A stretch of 64,000 nt of DNA from Myxococcales bacterium (GCA_016794345.1 JAEUKE010000131.1:20844-84843), one strand, 5' to 3'. Shown: positions 44,162 through 53,282, numbered from the stretch's first letter. The notes: generated by a model from the letters alone, not told the origin. Program-made: numbers and translations.

Positions 44162-45808
44162 TCAGCGACGGCCGCGCTTGCGGGCGTCGCGTTCGCGCTT
44201 TCGCTGAGCCTTCTTGGCGTTCTTCTCGGCCTGGGAGAGCGTCTTGACCTTGGTGAGCGAGTCCCCGCCGCCCATGCCGGGCATGCCCATGCCAGGCATG
44301 CCCATACCGGGCATGCCCATGCCGGGAAAGCCAGGCATGCCCATGCCGGGCATACCGGGCATGCCGGGGAAGCCGGGCATGCCGGGGAAGCCGCCAGGCA
44401 TGCCGCCGCCCATCATCTTCTTGGCGTTGCGGGCCATCGCCATCTGCTTGAGGCCGGGGATCTTCCCCATGACGCCCAGGTTCTGGCCGAGCGACGACAT
44501 CATCTGGCGCATGAAGACGAACTTCTGGATGAGCTCGTTCACTTGCTCGACCTTCACGCCGCTGCCGCTTGCGATGCGCTCGGAGCGCTTGGGCTCGCGG
44601 ATGAGCGCGTAGGGGTCCTTGCGCTCGAACTTGGTCATCGACTGGATGATCGCCTCGATGCGGACGAGCTCGCGATCGTCGAGGTTCACGTTGTCGGGCA
44701 TGCCGCCCGGGAAGAAGCCGCCGAGCGGGAGCTTGTCGACCAGCTCCTTCAGCGAGCCCATCTTCTGGATCATGCGGATGTGCTCGAGGAAGTCCTCGAG
44801 CGTGAACTCGCCGGTGAGCATCCGCTCGGCGTCGCGCTCGGCCTTCTTCTGATCGACGACCTGCTCGAAGTCCTGCATGAGGCCGACGACGTCGCCCATG
44901 CCGAGGATGCGGCTCGCCATGCCCTCGGGCCGGAACTCCTCGAACTTGTCGGTCGTCTCGCCGACGCCGGTGAAGAGGATGGGCGCGCCGGTGACGTCTC
45001 GGACGCTGAGCGCAGCGCCGCCGCGTGCGTCGCCGTCGAGCTTGGTGAGGATGACGCCGGAGAGCGCGAGTCGCTCGTGGAAGGAGCGCGCCGTCTTCAC
45101 CGCGTCCTGGCCGATCATGGCGTCGATGACGAGGTAGACGTTTTCAGGCGTGGTCCTGCCCTTGATCTGCTCGAGCTCGGTCATGAGCTCTTCGTCGATC
45201 GCGAGGCGGCCGGCGGTGTCGTAGATGATGACGTCGCGGCCGAGCTTCTTCGCTTCGTCCCGCGCAGCCGCGCAGATCTCGAGGGGCGTCTTGTCCGGCA
45301 GGTTGAAGACGGGCACCTTGATCTGCTGCCCGAGGACCTTGAGCTGCTCCACGGCGGCAGGGCGCTGCATGTCTGCGGCGACGAGGAGCGGCTTCTTGCC
45401 GTCCTTGTCGAGCATCCGCGCGAGCTTCGCGGCGCTCGTCGTCTTACCGGAGCCCTGCAGGCCGATCATCATGATGCCGGTGGGGCCCGAGCTCGCGAAC
45501 CGGATCGCCTCGCCGTCGTGCTTCATCAGCTCGATGAGCTCGTCGTGGCAGATCTTGATGAACGCCTCGCCGGCGCCGACGGCCACCGTCTGGCCCTCGT
45601 GTTTCACGCGCGTCTGGAGCGTCTGGCCGACGGCCTTCTCCTTCACGCGGGCCAAGAAGGCCTTCACGACGCCGATCTCGACGTCCGCTTCCAGCAGGCT
45701 GAGCCGCACCTCACGGAGGGCAGCGTCGATGTTCTGCTCCGACAGCTCGGTGAGCCCAGCGAGCCGGTTGCGTGCCTGGCGGAAGCCGCGGGTGATCGTC
45801 TCGAACAT
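44162..45808 (-). CDS. ffh: Signal recognition particle protein Ffh (SRP54)
   Basis: 548 residues. N-terminal helical bundle, then GTPase domain with G1 GLQGSGKTTSAAKLA, DTAGRLAIDEEL and TKLDGDARGGAALS, and a Met-rich M domain (about 320-440) that binds SRP RNA and signal peptides. The C terminus carries an extra about 65 residues of Gly-Met-Pro repeats (GMPGFPGMPGMPGM type) before a basic end (KRERDARKRGRR). It delivers nascent membrane proteins to FtsY. Gly/Met/Pro tails like this are usual in Ffh of deltaproteobacteria. The SRP RNA was not found in the window. Confidence 0.97.
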   Translation of the reverse strand: MFETITRGFRQARNRLAGLTELSEQNIDAALREVRLSLLEADVEIGVVKAFLARVKEKAVGQTLQTRVKHEGQTVAVGAGEAFIKICHDELIELMKHDGEAIRFASSGPTGIMMIGLQGSGKTTSAAKLARMLDKDGKKPLLVAADMQRPAAVEQLKVLGQQIKVPVFNLPDKTPLEICAAARDEAKKLGRDVIIYDTAGRLAIDEELMTELEQIKGRTTPENVYLVIDAMIGQDAVKTARSFHERLALSGVILTKLDGDARGGAALSVRDVTGAPILFTGVGETTDKFEEFRPEGMASRILGMGDVVGLMQDFEQVVDQKKAERDAERMLTGEFTLEDFLEHIRMIQKMGSLKELVDKLPLGGFFPGGMPDNVNLDDRELVRIEAIIQSMTKFERKDPYALIREPKRSERIASGSGVKVEQVNELIQKFVFMRQMMSSLGQNLGVMGKIPGLKQMAMARNAKKMMGGGMPGGFPGMPGFPGMPGMPGMGMPGFPGMGMPGMGMPGMGMPGMGGGDSLTKVKTLSQAEKNAKKAQRKRERDARKRGRR

Positions 45809-45855
45809 GAGGGAAACCGGGTTCTAGCACGTGCCAGGCCCGGTAAACACCGGGC

Positions 45856-46320
45856 TCAGCGGCTGGCGGCGACGACGAGGTCGCCCTTCGCCTGCTTGCA
45901 CGTCTCGAGCAAGGGCTCCGCCTCGCCGAGGAGCGCCTCGGAGGTCTTCAAACGCCGCACCAGGTCGCCCGGGTCGCTCTTCTTCGAGGTGTCTTCCAGC
46001 TCCTTCTGGATCGCCTCCGACATCTCGTTCGACTCGGCGAGCTTCTTGTAGGCGTTGCCGCAGGCGTCGCGGGCGCGCGCGGCTGGCTCCGTTTCGAGCT
46101 TCAGCGCGAGCAGGTCCGCCGCGGCGGCCTTTCGCGCCGCGTAGTCGCGGGCCGGCGCCTCCTGCAGGCGATCGATCGCGGCGAGCACCTTCTTGCGCTC
46201 GTCTCCCTCCCTGCCGCAGCCGACGAGGGCGAGGCCCACCCACAAAGCGAGCGCCCCCCTCCACGCAGGGGAGGGGGGCCGGGGGGGAGGAACCCACAGG
46301 CACGACGTCGAACGCTTCAC
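45856..46320 (-). CDS. Lipoprotein with helical domain; palindromic element in its signal region
   Basis: 154 residues from ATG 46320. Residues 9-22 (WVPPPRPPSPAWRG) are encoded by the GC-rich stem-loop element (46254-46278), so the repeat has inserted in or formed part of the N terminus; the signal proper is LWVGLALVGCG with lipobox. The mature part is about 110 residues of amphipathic helix with three Cys (DACGNAY, ETCKQ). No family recognised. A start downstream of the element (TTG near LWVG) is less likely because it leaves too short a signal. Confidence 0.65.
   Translation of the reverse strand: MKRSTSCLWVPPPRPPSPAWRGALALWVGLALVGCGREGDERKKVLAAIDRLQEAPARDYAARKAAAADLLALKLETEPAARARDACGNAYKKLAESNEMSEAIQKELEDTSKKSDPGDLVRRLKTSEALLGEAEPLLETCKQAKGDLVVAASR
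46254..46278. repeat. GC-rich stem-loop element, copy at 46.25 kb
   Basis: Nine-base perfect inverted repeat (CCCCCCTCC / GGAGGGGGG) around ACGCAGG, followed by CCGGGGGGG. Loop and tail match copy 1 (3772-3794) almost base for base, and it lies within the coding start of a lipoprotein gene. Confidence 0.75.
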
Positions 46321-46362
46321 GGACCGCTCTGGTCTTGGCTCAACGTCCGGTCTCCGCTCTCG

Positions 46363-46908
46363 TCAGTCGACCGGCTTGGGAGGCGGGCCCATCTGGATGC
46401 GCTCACCCAGGTAGGAACCGATGAGCGTGAACATGACGCCGATGAGGGCCATGATGACGTACATCCAGATCGGCATCGTCCGGACAGTCTGCGTGCTCGC
46501 CAGGTAGCCCACGGTGGGGATCGCGACGAACAAACACGCGACGACTGGCTCGATGAAGGTGCGGCCAGGCGAGATCATGCCGATGAGCAGGCCGCCCACG
46601 AACCAGACGGGGATCGAGACGATCATCCCGTTCGAGCCCTCGAAGTCGAGCGCGGTCACGACGAGCGGCAGGCCCACGACGAGCGCCGCCGTGAGCACGG
46701 CGAGCACGACCAGGGCGATGCTGCACCACAGGACGCTGAAGCCGGACTGCCCCATCTGCCGCGCGCGTGCGATGTCGGCGCGCGAACGTGGACCGGCTTC
46801 GAAGCTCGCGCCGCAGGAGACGCAACGGCTCGCCGAGGCTGCGTTCTTGAAACCGCAGGCAGGGCAGAGCTGGGGCTTGGTGTTGGCGGATGCGGTGGCC
46901 GTGGCCAT
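46363..46908 (-). CDS. Zinc-ribbon multi-pass membrane protein
   Basis: 181 residues from ATG 46908. N-terminal zinc ribbon CPACGFKNAASASRCVSCG (residues about 15-33), a polar linker, then four hydrophobic segments (about 58-80, 92-110, 118-136, 145-165). The ribbon would be cytoplasmic. Small zinc-ribbon membrane proteins of this sort occur throughout Myxococcota and are uncharacterised. Forty-two nt separate it from the lipoprotein downstream. Confidence 0.8.
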   Translation of the reverse strand: MATATASANTKPQLCPACGFKNAASASRCVSCGASFEAGPRSRADIARARQMGQSGFSVLWCSIALVVLAVLTAALVVGLPLVVTALDFEGSNGMIVSIPVWFVGGLLIGMISPGRTFIEPVVACLFVAIPTVGYLASTQTVRTMPIWMYVIMALIGVMFTLIGSYLGERIQMGPPPKPVD

Positions 46909-47036
46909 GGACCGACGAGGCTAGTTTCCCCAGGCCTCCTGGGCAAGCTCGCGGAGCCCTGGACAAGTGTTGGGGCCTCCTCTCGAGCTCAGGAAGACCC
47001 CTCGGTTCAGGAAGCGGTGCGCCTTTCGGCGTTTCG

Positions 47037-47042
47037 TATAGT
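47037..47042 (+). promoter_or_regulatory. Candidate -10 element before the 47055 gene
   Basis: TATAGT (5 of 6 to consensus) ends 12 nt before the GTG start, which suggests a very short or absent leader. No recognisable -35 lies 16-18 nt upstream. Confidence 0.3.
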
Positions 47043-47054
47043 CTGTTTCCCGAC

Positions 47055-47717
47055 GTGGCCTCCGATCAGAGCCAGGCCTTGCCCCCCCTCGAAACGAGCG
47101 AGCCGGATCCCGAGCTGCTCGCTCTCCCGGCACCCCCCAAGCGAGAGCGTGCGCTCACCATCGCCCTCATGTTGCTGACGTCCATCGCGGCGGGTCTGCT
47201 CGCGTGGTCGCTGCGCAGCGAAGCGGACTACGCGCTCGCCTCCGGCTCGCCGCGCGAGATGGGAGACCTGAAGGCGCTGTCGCTCGATCCTTCGATCGCC
47301 AACACGTACGTGCGCGGAGGAGCGCTGCTCGGCACGCAGGGCGCCATCCGCTACGGGCGCGCCGCAGAGGGCGACACGTTCCGGCTCGCTCCCGTCATCG
47401 GGCACGACAAGCTCTGGGTCGAGATCCGCGTGCCCGAGGGCTTCGAAGGTCCGCGGTTCATCCCGCCCACGCAGTTCGCGGGACGTCTGGTTCCTTTCAA
47501 CCGCGCCGGTCTGCGCCACGCCAGTCTGCGCGGGGCGGTCTCCGACAAGACGCAGGTCACGGTCCCGGCCGACGCTTGGATCCTGGTCGACTCGAGCTCT
47601 CCTCGTGCGTCGCGCTGGGCCCTCGCGTTCGTGGTGCTCTTCGCGGGCTTCGCCGCGTGGAACCTCATTGCTGCCGTGCGCCTGATCGCGCGCGTCCGCG
47701 ACGGGCTCTCCGAATGA
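47055..47717 (+). CDS. Two-helix membrane protein with outer domain
   Basis: 220 residues from GTG 47055. A polar N-terminal 30 residues, a membrane helix (about 32-55: ALTIALMLLTSIAAGLLAWS), a 125-residue soluble domain (VEIRVPEGFEGPRFIPPTQFAG and similar), and a second helix near the C terminus (about 187-212). The domain likely faces the periplasm. No family recognised. The stop overlaps the next ATG (ATGA), so it is coupled to the Pro-rich cupin protein. Open frame upstream of 47055 carries no plausible protein. Confidence 0.72.
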   Translation: MASDQSQALPPLETSEPDPELLALPAPPKRERALTIALMLLTSIAAGLLAWSLRSEADYALASGSPREMGDLKALSLDPSIANTYVRGGALLGTQGAIRYGRAAEGDTFRLAPVIGHDKLWVEIRVPEGFEGPRFIPPTQFAGRLVPFNRAGLRHASLRGAVSDKTQVTVPADAWILVDSSSPRASRWALAFVVLFAGFAAWNLIAAVRLIARVRDGLSE

Positions 47718-49312
47718 CGATGCAAGCGAGCCCCGGCCAGGTCGAGAAGGTCCTCGAGGATCTGATCAACAGGCTGACGAAGGCCCAGGCCACGGCGGAG
47801 CTTCGCGCGGCCCTCATCGAAGCGAAGCGCCTGCGGAACGTCACGACGCGCTGGGCCGCCATCCCGCCGCCTCCCGACGCGCGTCGCGAGATGCTGACCC
47901 GCGTGCAAGAGCTCATCGCGCAGGTCTCCACGTCGCTCTCCAAGCCGCCGCCTCCACCCGACGGGCGCGACAGCAAGACCCCGACGCCTCCGCCGCCGTC
48001 CGCCGACAAGAAGCGAGAGTCCGTGGAGCGTGCCCTGAGTCAGCGCGCGTTCCGCGCCACGGAGCCGGCGATGGACTCGGTGCGCGGGCGAGACATCATC
48101 GCGGCCTCGCTCGGCCGAGCCGTCACCCCCGACGAGCCCGGGCCCGCGACGCTCACGCCTCGCGAGATGAGGGAGCGTGGGCTCACGCCGCCGCCCATGC
48201 CGTCCATGACGGCGCGCGGGCTCACCCCGCACCCGCTCTCCCCGCGTCCCCGCGCGATGGACTCCGCGCCGCCGACCTCGTCTCCGCCCCTCTCTCCGCC
48301 GCCGAGCTCGGGCGCCCAGCGGTCGGCGCCGCGGTCGGTGCCACCTCCGCTTCGCGGGCGTCGGCCTTCGGAGGAGCCCGGCTTTCGATCGATGTCGCCA
48401 CCGCGAGCGGGTTTCGGCTCGGCCTCGCGCTCGAAGACGAAGACCGGGCTGTCCGAGTCGGAAGACGAGCGGACGATCCGGTCCAACCTCCCGACCGCGC
48501 CGCCGCCGCCGCTCAACACGCCCTCCGAGCCTCTCCGATCCGGGGCCCAACCGCGCTCCGACAACCCACCTCCCCCAGCCGCCCGGCGCGAGACGCGCCT
48601 CATGGGCTCTCAGGGCATCAGCGAGACGCTCGACGCGATCGCACAGGGTCGAGATCGATCGGAGGGCCGCCGGCCCAGCGAACCGGACACGGCCGAGACC
48701 ATGCCGCCGCCTTCGCCGATCGAGAGAGACATCGCGCGCGCCGCCGCCGGGAGCCCGGTCCAGGTGAACGCGGTCTCCGCCCAGCGCGAAGGCAGGATGG
48801 ACGGGTTCAGCTCGGCGATCTCCATACCCGCGATGAAGCCGGTGCGGCCCTCGGGGTTCCCCGGCAAGAAGCCGTCGAATCCGACGCTGAAGCTTCCCAC
48901 CCCGGTGCCGGCGCCCCTGCGGTCTTCGCCACCGCCGTCCGCCGCGGGCAAGCCGCTGCGCACCGTCGTCGCGCCTGGCGTCACCATCGTGAGGCCCGAC
49001 TCGGCGCAGTGGCAGCCGCACCCCACCGTGCAAGGCGCCACCCTCAAGCTGCTCTTCCGCGACCCGCGCGCGGGCATCTACACGGCCCTGCTGCGCCTCG
49101 CGCCCGGAGCGGTGCTGCCCCGCCGGAGGCACGCGGCCTCGGAGGAGGTGCTCGTGGTCTCGGGCGTCGCGACGGTCGGCGCACACGAGCTGCGCGCGGG
49201 CGAATATTGCCGCGCCGAGTCCGAGTCCGTGCACGAGCCGATCACGACCTCGAGCGGTTGCACGTTGTTCGTCTGCGGGTCGGAGAACGACGAGTTCTTG
49301 GAAGAACCGTGA
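47714..49312 (+). CDS. Pro-rich disordered protein with C-terminal cupin (ChrR-like)
   Basis: 532 residues, soluble. Residues 1-75 are helical (VEKVLEDLINRLTKAQATAELRAALIEAK), 75-430 are low-complexity Pro/Ser/Arg, and about 435-532 form a cupin: GATLKLLFRDPRAGIYTALLRLAPGAVLPRRRHAASEEVLVVSGVA and SVHEPITTSSGCTLF, as in the ChrR cupin of anti-sigma factors that bind zinc. No His ligand set is fully intact, so metal binding is uncertain. It lies between two coupled genes (ATGA before, GTGA after). Confidence 0.72.
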   Translation: MTMQASPGQVEKVLEDLINRLTKAQATAELRAALIEAKRLRNVTTRWAAIPPPPDARREMLTRVQELIAQVSTSLSKPPPPPDGRDSKTPTPPPPSADKKRESVERALSQRAFRATEPAMDSVRGRDIIAASLGRAVTPDEPGPATLTPREMRERGLTPPPMPSMTARGLTPHPLSPRPRAMDSAPPTSSPPLSPPPSSGAQRSAPRSVPPPLRGRRPSEEPGFRSMSPPRAGFGSASRSKTKTGLSESEDERTIRSNLPTAPPPPLNTPSEPLRSGAQPRSDNPPPPAARRETRLMGSQGISETLDAIAQGRDRSEGRRPSEPDTAETMPPPSPIERDIARAAAGSPVQVNAVSAQREGRMDGFSSAISIPAMKPVRPSGFPGKKPSNPTLKLPTPVPAPLRSSPPPSAAGKPLRTVVAPGVTIVRPDSAQWQPHPTVQGATLKLLFRDPRAGIYTALLRLAPGAVLPRRRHAASEEVLVVSGVATVGAHELRAGEYCRAESESVHEPITTSSGCTLFVCGSENDEFLEEP

Positions 49313-50415
49313 GCACGGCCTACGACGTCACGATCGTGGGGGGCGGCGTGATGGGATGCGCGGCCGCGTTCGAGCTCGCGAGCCGAGGCGTCCGCACGCT
49401 GGTGCTCGAGCGGAGCGTTCCCGGAGCCGAGGCGTCGAGCGCGGCCGCCGGCATGCTAGGGGCCCAGGTCGAGTCACACGCGCCCGGGCCCTTCGTCGAT
49501 CTGTGTGTGGCCAGCCGCGACCGCTTCTCGTCGTGGGCCGCGCGGCTCCGCGAGGTGAGCGGCATCGACGTCGAGCACCGCGTGTGCGGCATCACCGCCG
49601 CCGCGTTCGACCGCGCGGAGCTCGACAAGATGGAGGCGCACGCCGCCTGGCAGCGCGAAGCCGGTCTCCGCGCGGTGCCGCTCCGTGCGAGCGAGGTGCG
49701 CGCGATCGAGCCCGATCTCGCCGCCGACGTGATCGGCGGGATCAGCTTCCCCGACGACGCGCGCGTCGACCCACCCCGGCTGCTCAAGGCCCTGCGAATC
49801 TCGGCGGAGAAGAGCGGCGCGAGCTTCCGCACCGGCGCCGTGGTCCGCAAGGTCGCCGGCGACGGCGCGCGATCGAGCGGGGTGGTGCTCGAGTCGGGTG
49901 AGACGATCGAGTCCGCTCACGTCGTCCTCGCGGCGGGCAGCTGGAGCACGCTCGTCGGCGGCACCACGCTCGCGCCTGACGCGATCCGCCCCGCGCGAGG
50001 TCAGATCGTGGAGCTCCAGCTCGCCGTGCCGTTCCAGCGGGGAATCGTGGTCGGCTCCAAGTGTTACGTCAGCCCTCGTGATGACGGTCGTGTCCTGATC
50101 GGCTCCACGCTGGAGTTCGTCGGGTTCGAGCGCGGCGTCACGGCGGGCGCGGTGCGCGACCTGCTCACGTCCGCCACTCGTATGTTGCCGCGGCTCGAGG
50201 CCGCCGACCTCGGGCGGGTCTGGTCGAGCTTCCGGCCCTACACCGCGAACGAGATGCCGTTCATCGGTCCGTCGCCGATCGAGAACCTGTGGCTCGCGAC
50301 CGGCCACTACCGCAACGGCATCTTGCTCTCGCCGATCACCGCCGAGATCATCGCGGCGCTCATCGCTGGTGAGGCGCCGCCTATCGATCCGTCGCCGTTC
50401 CGAGCGCCCGCCTGA
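49309..50415 (+). CDS. thiO: FAD-dependent amino-acid oxidase, ThiO-like glycine oxidase
   Basis: 368 residues from GTG 49309, which overlaps the previous stop. N-terminal FAD-binding DVTIVGGGVMGCAAAFELASRG, then RARGQIVELQL-type segment (PARGQIVELQLAVP), FIGPSP and the end motif LWLATGHYRNGILLSPITAE found in glycine oxidase ThiO and related DadA-type enzymes. ThiO oxidises glycine to iminoglycine for the thiamin thiazole ring. No thiamin genes adjoin it, so another amine substrate is possible. Its end overlaps the convergent NUDIX gene by 35 nt. Confidence 0.85.
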   Translation: MSTAYDVTIVGGGVMGCAAAFELASRGVRTLVLERSVPGAEASSAAAGMLGAQVESHAPGPFVDLCVASRDRFSSWAARLREVSGIDVEHRVCGITAAAFDRAELDKMEAHAAWQREAGLRAVPLRASEVRAIEPDLAADVIGGISFPDDARVDPPRLLKALRISAEKSGASFRTGAVVRKVAGDGARSSGVVLESGETIESAHVVLAAGSWSTLVGGTTLAPDAIRPARGQIVELQLAVPFQRGIVVGSKCYVSPRDDGRVLIGSTLEFVGFERGVTAGAVRDLLTSATRMLPRLEAADLGRVWSSFRPYTANEMPFIGPSPIENLWLATGHYRNGILLSPITAEIIAALIAGEAPPIDPSPFRAPA

Positions 50416-50827
50416 CCCAGGCGAGCACCGCGACGTCGGCGGGCGGGAAATCCTCGTCACGGAGCTCGTGCGCGGCTGCCCACCTCACGTCCGCCACGTC
50501 GAGCGGGCGCGGCTCCGCCGAGCCCTCGGTCAGCGAGGCTTCGAAGAACAGAAGGAGCACGCTCTTCTCGGGGTAGGCGTGGAAGGTCACCTCCACCGGC
50601 GCGCCCACGACCGCCGTCACCCCGAGCTCCTCCTCCAGCTCGCGCGCCAGCGCCGCGCGCGGGTCTTCGCCCGGCTCCACCTTGCCCCCCGGGAACTCCC
50701 AGGCGCCGGCCAGGTGGGAGCCTGCCTTGCGCTGCGAGAGCAGGACGCGCCCACCGCGGAGGAGGACTGCGGCGGCCACGATGACCGGGTACCGAGACGT
50801 CTTTCCTTCAGCCGCGTCGTGTGACAT
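50381..50827 (-). CDS. mutT: NUDIX hydrolase, MutT-like
   Basis: 148 residues. Nudix box GGKVEPGEDPRAALARELEEELG is complete (residues about 47-69), preceded by AWEFPGGK as in 8-oxo-dGTP hydrolases. It probably removes oxidised nucleotides, but the subgroup cannot be proven by sequence alone. ATG 50827 is divergent from purM at 50836, only 8 nt apart, so promoters of one must lie in the other's coding region. Confidence 0.88.
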   Translation of the reverse strand: MSHDAAEGKTSRYPVIVAAAVLLRGGRVLLSQRKAGSHLAGAWEFPGGKVEPGEDPRAALARELEEELGVTAVVGAPVEVTFHAYPEKSVLLLFFEASLTEGSAEPRPLDVADVRWAAAHELRDEDFPPADVAVLAWVRRALGTATDR

Positions 50828-50835
50828 GCCGTGGC

Positions 50836-51879
50836 ATGCCCATCACATACCGGGACGCGGGCGTCGATATCGATGCAGGCAACTCGCTGGTCTCTCGCAT
50901 CGCGCGGCTCGCGAAGTCGACGCGTATCCCCGAGGTGGTGTCCGACATCGGTGGCTTCGCGGGGCTCTGCAACATCCCGGCCGGCATGAAGGATCCCATC
51001 CTCGTGAGCGGCACGGACGGCGTGGGCACGAAGCTCAAGATCGCGTTCCTCACGGGCGTTCACGACACCGTCGGGATCGACCTCGTGGCGATGTGCGTGA
51101 ACGACGTCATCGTCTGCGGCGCGCGGCCCCTCTTTTTCCTCGACTATTTCGGGACCGGCAAGCTCTCGGTCGACGTGGGGGAAGCGGTCATCAAGGGCAT
51201 CGCGGAGGGCTGCAAACAAGCGGGCTGCGCGCTGCTCGGCGGGGAGACCGCGGAGCTGCCGGGCATGTACGCCGAGGGCGAGTACGATCTCGCCGGGTTT
51301 GCGGTCGGCGTCGTGGAGCGCGCCGCCATCCTCGATGGGTCGCGCATGCGCGCCGGCGACAGCGTGCTCGGCGTCGCGTCCACGGGCCTGCACTCGAACG
51401 GCTATTCACTCGCGCGGCGCGTCTTGCTCGACAAGATGGGCCTCAAGATGACGGATCCGTTTCCTGGGATCGACGGCAAGACCGTCGGCGAGGTGCTGCT
51501 CACCCCCACGCGCATCTACGCGCGCGCCGTCACCGCCTGCATGTCCGAGCTCGGCGCGGATCTCCGCGCGTTTTCACACATCACCGGCGGCGGCCTGCCC
51601 GAGAACCTCCCGCGCACGTTCCCGCAAGGGCTCGGCGCCCGCCTCGATCTCTCCAGCTACGAGCGCCCTGCCGTCTTCCGCGCCATCCAGGAGGGGGGAC
51701 CGGTGGAGGAGGCGGAGCTGCTCCGCACCTTCAACTGCGGCGTCGGGCTCTGCGTCGTCGTGGCGAAGGGCAGCGAGGACAAGGCCATCCGCGCGCTCGA
51801 GGGCGCGGGCGAACGCGCCTGGGTGCTCGGCGAGGTGATCGAGCACGGCTCGGGCGAGCGCGTGGAGATCCGCTCGTGA
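50836..51879 (+). CDS. purM: Phosphoribosylaminoimidazole synthetase (AIR synthase)
   Basis: 347 residues. Converts FGAM to AIR in purine biosynthesis. GTDGVGTKLKIA (ATP/Mg site), CVNDVIVCGARPLFFLDYF, GETAELPGMYAEGEYDLAGF and THITGGGLPENLPR-type (SHITGGGLPENLPR) segments are all present. ATG 50836 begins ITYRDAGVDIDAGN, the family start; a GTG at 50821 is in frame. Overlaps purD by GTGA. Confidence 0.97.
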   Translation: MPITYRDAGVDIDAGNSLVSRIARLAKSTRIPEVVSDIGGFAGLCNIPAGMKDPILVSGTDGVGTKLKIAFLTGVHDTVGIDLVAMCVNDVIVCGARPLFFLDYFGTGKLSVDVGEAVIKGIAEGCKQAGCALLGGETAELPGMYAEGEYDLAGFAVGVVERAAILDGSRMRAGDSVLGVASTGLHSNGYSLARRVLLDKMGLKMTDPFPGIDGKTVGEVLLTPTRIYARAVTACMSELGADLRAFSHITGGGLPENLPRTFPQGLGARLDLSSYERPAVFRAIQEGGPVEEAELLRTFNCGVGLCVVVAKGSEDKAIRALEGAGERAWVLGEVIEHGSGERVEIRS

Positions 51880-53159
51880 CCGAGATCGCGCGCGTCCTCG
51901 TCCTCGGCAACGGAGCGCGGGAGCACGCGCTCGCCCGAGCGCTGACGCGCGGCGCACCGAACCGCCAGGTCTTCGTCGCGCCGGGCAACGGCGGGACGCG
52001 CGGCGCGCGCATCCACCGCGAGCCGGTCGACCTCGCCCGGCGGGACGCGGTGATCGATCTCGCCGAGCGGCTCGCGCCGGATCTGGTCGTCGTCGGGCCC
52101 GAAGCGCCTCTCTGCGCCGGCATCGCGGACGCCCTCACGGAAGCGGGCTTCCTCACCTATGGTCCGAGCCGCGAGGCCGCCCGCCTCGAGGGGTCGAAGG
52201 CCTACCTGAAGGAGCTCGCGCGCGAGGCGAACATCCCGACGGCGCGCTTCTCGGTCGTCCGCTCGTACGCCGAGGCCGAGCGCATCATCGGTGAGCGCGG
52301 CGCGCCCATCGTGGTGAAGGCAGACGGCCTCTGCGCCGGGAAGGGCGTCGTGGTCGCCGCGACGGAGGCAGAGGCGAAAGAGGCCGCTCGGTCCATGCTG
52401 GAAGATCGCATCTTCGGAGACGCGGGCAGCACCGTCGTCCTGGAAGATTGCCTCGTCGGTCACGAGGTCAGCGTGCATGCGATTTGCGACGGCGAGCGCT
52501 TCGTGCTCCTGCCTCCTGCCCGCGATCACAAACGCATCTTCGACGGCGATCGCGGGCCCAACACCGGCGGCATGGGCGTCGCTTGTCCCGCCCCCGGGGT
52601 CACCACGTCGCTCCTGGATCGTATCGCGCGGGAGGCCATCGCGCCCACGCTCGCGACGATGCGCGCGCGCGGTACGCCGTTTCGCGGCACGCTCTTCGCG
52701 GGCCTCATGGTCACGCCCGACGGTGACCCCATGTTGCTCGAGCACAACGTCCGCTTCGGCGATCCGGAGTGCGAGGCGCTGATGGAGATGCTCGACGGAG
52801 ACCTCGCCGGCCTGCTCGCGTCCGCTGCGCGCGGGGCGCTCGAGCCCGACCTCGTCTCGCTCCCGCGCGATAGGGCCGCGGCAGTGGTGATCCTCGCGGC
52901 CGCTGGTTACCCCGGCACGCCGAAGAAGGGCGACGTGATCGGCGGCATCGCGGAGGCCGAGGCCATCGAGGGAGTGCTCGTCCACCACGCCGGCACCGAG
53001 TCCCAGGACGGCTCGCTCTACACCTCCGGGGGTCGCGTCCTGGCGGTCACCGCGCGCGGCGCCACCTTCGAGGAGGCGCGCGTGCGCGCTTACCGAGCGG
53101 CCGATCTCATCACGTTCGAGGGCAAACAGCTCCGCCGCGATATCGGCCTGACCGCGTAG
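51876..53159 (+). CDS. purD: Phosphoribosylamine-glycine ligase (GAR synthetase)
   Basis: 427 residues from GTG 51876, overlapping the purM stop. ATP-grasp enzyme joining glycine to phosphoribosylamine. N-terminal VLVLGNGAREHALA, PLCAGIADAL, the ATP-grasp KADGLCAGKGVVVA, DGDRGPNTGGMGV, and LEHNVRFGDPECEALM metal-binding region are all present. With purM it forms a coupled two-gene unit; the purMD order differs from the common purHD. Confidence 0.97.
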   Translation: MTEIARVLVLGNGAREHALARALTRGAPNRQVFVAPGNGGTRGARIHREPVDLARRDAVIDLAERLAPDLVVVGPEAPLCAGIADALTEAGFLTYGPSREAARLEGSKAYLKELAREANIPTARFSVVRSYAEAERIIGERGAPIVVKADGLCAGKGVVVAATEAEAKEAARSMLEDRIFGDAGSTVVLEDCLVGHEVSVHAICDGERFVLLPPARDHKRIFDGDRGPNTGGMGVACPAPGVTTSLLDRIAREAIAPTLATMRARGTPFRGTLFAGLMVTPDGDPMLLEHNVRFGDPECEALMEMLDGDLAGLLASAARGALEPDLVSLPRDRAAAVVILAAAGYPGTPKKGDVIGGIAEAEAIEGVLVHHAGTESQDGSLYTSGGRVLAVTARGATFEEARVRAYRAADLITFEGKQLRRDIGLTA

Positions 53160-53213
53160 CGCTCGGACGCACGCCTGGGGCGTCGGTGGGGCGCTTGGCC
53201 CGACTCGTCCGCA

Positions 53214-53241
53214 GCGTGCAGAGGTGCGCACCTCTGCACGC
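53214..53241. promoter_or_regulatory. 28-bp perfect palindrome upstream of gpmI
   Basis: Fourteen bases and their exact complement meet with no spacer (left arm GCGTGCAGAGGTGC, 53214-53227; right arm 53228-53241), 42 nt before the gpmI ATG. It could be a DNA-binding site for a dimeric regulator or the purMD terminator. No T-run follows, which slightly favours an operator. Confidence 0.6.
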
Positions 53242-53282
53242 GCGGTCTCGTAGAGGGAAGGCCTCTGCGCTAAGACCTCGCC

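Noticed and set aside
46890..47054. Longer start for the two-helix membrane protein
   Set aside because: The added 55 residues overlap the divergent zinc-ribbon gene and a -10-like element and carry no protein features.
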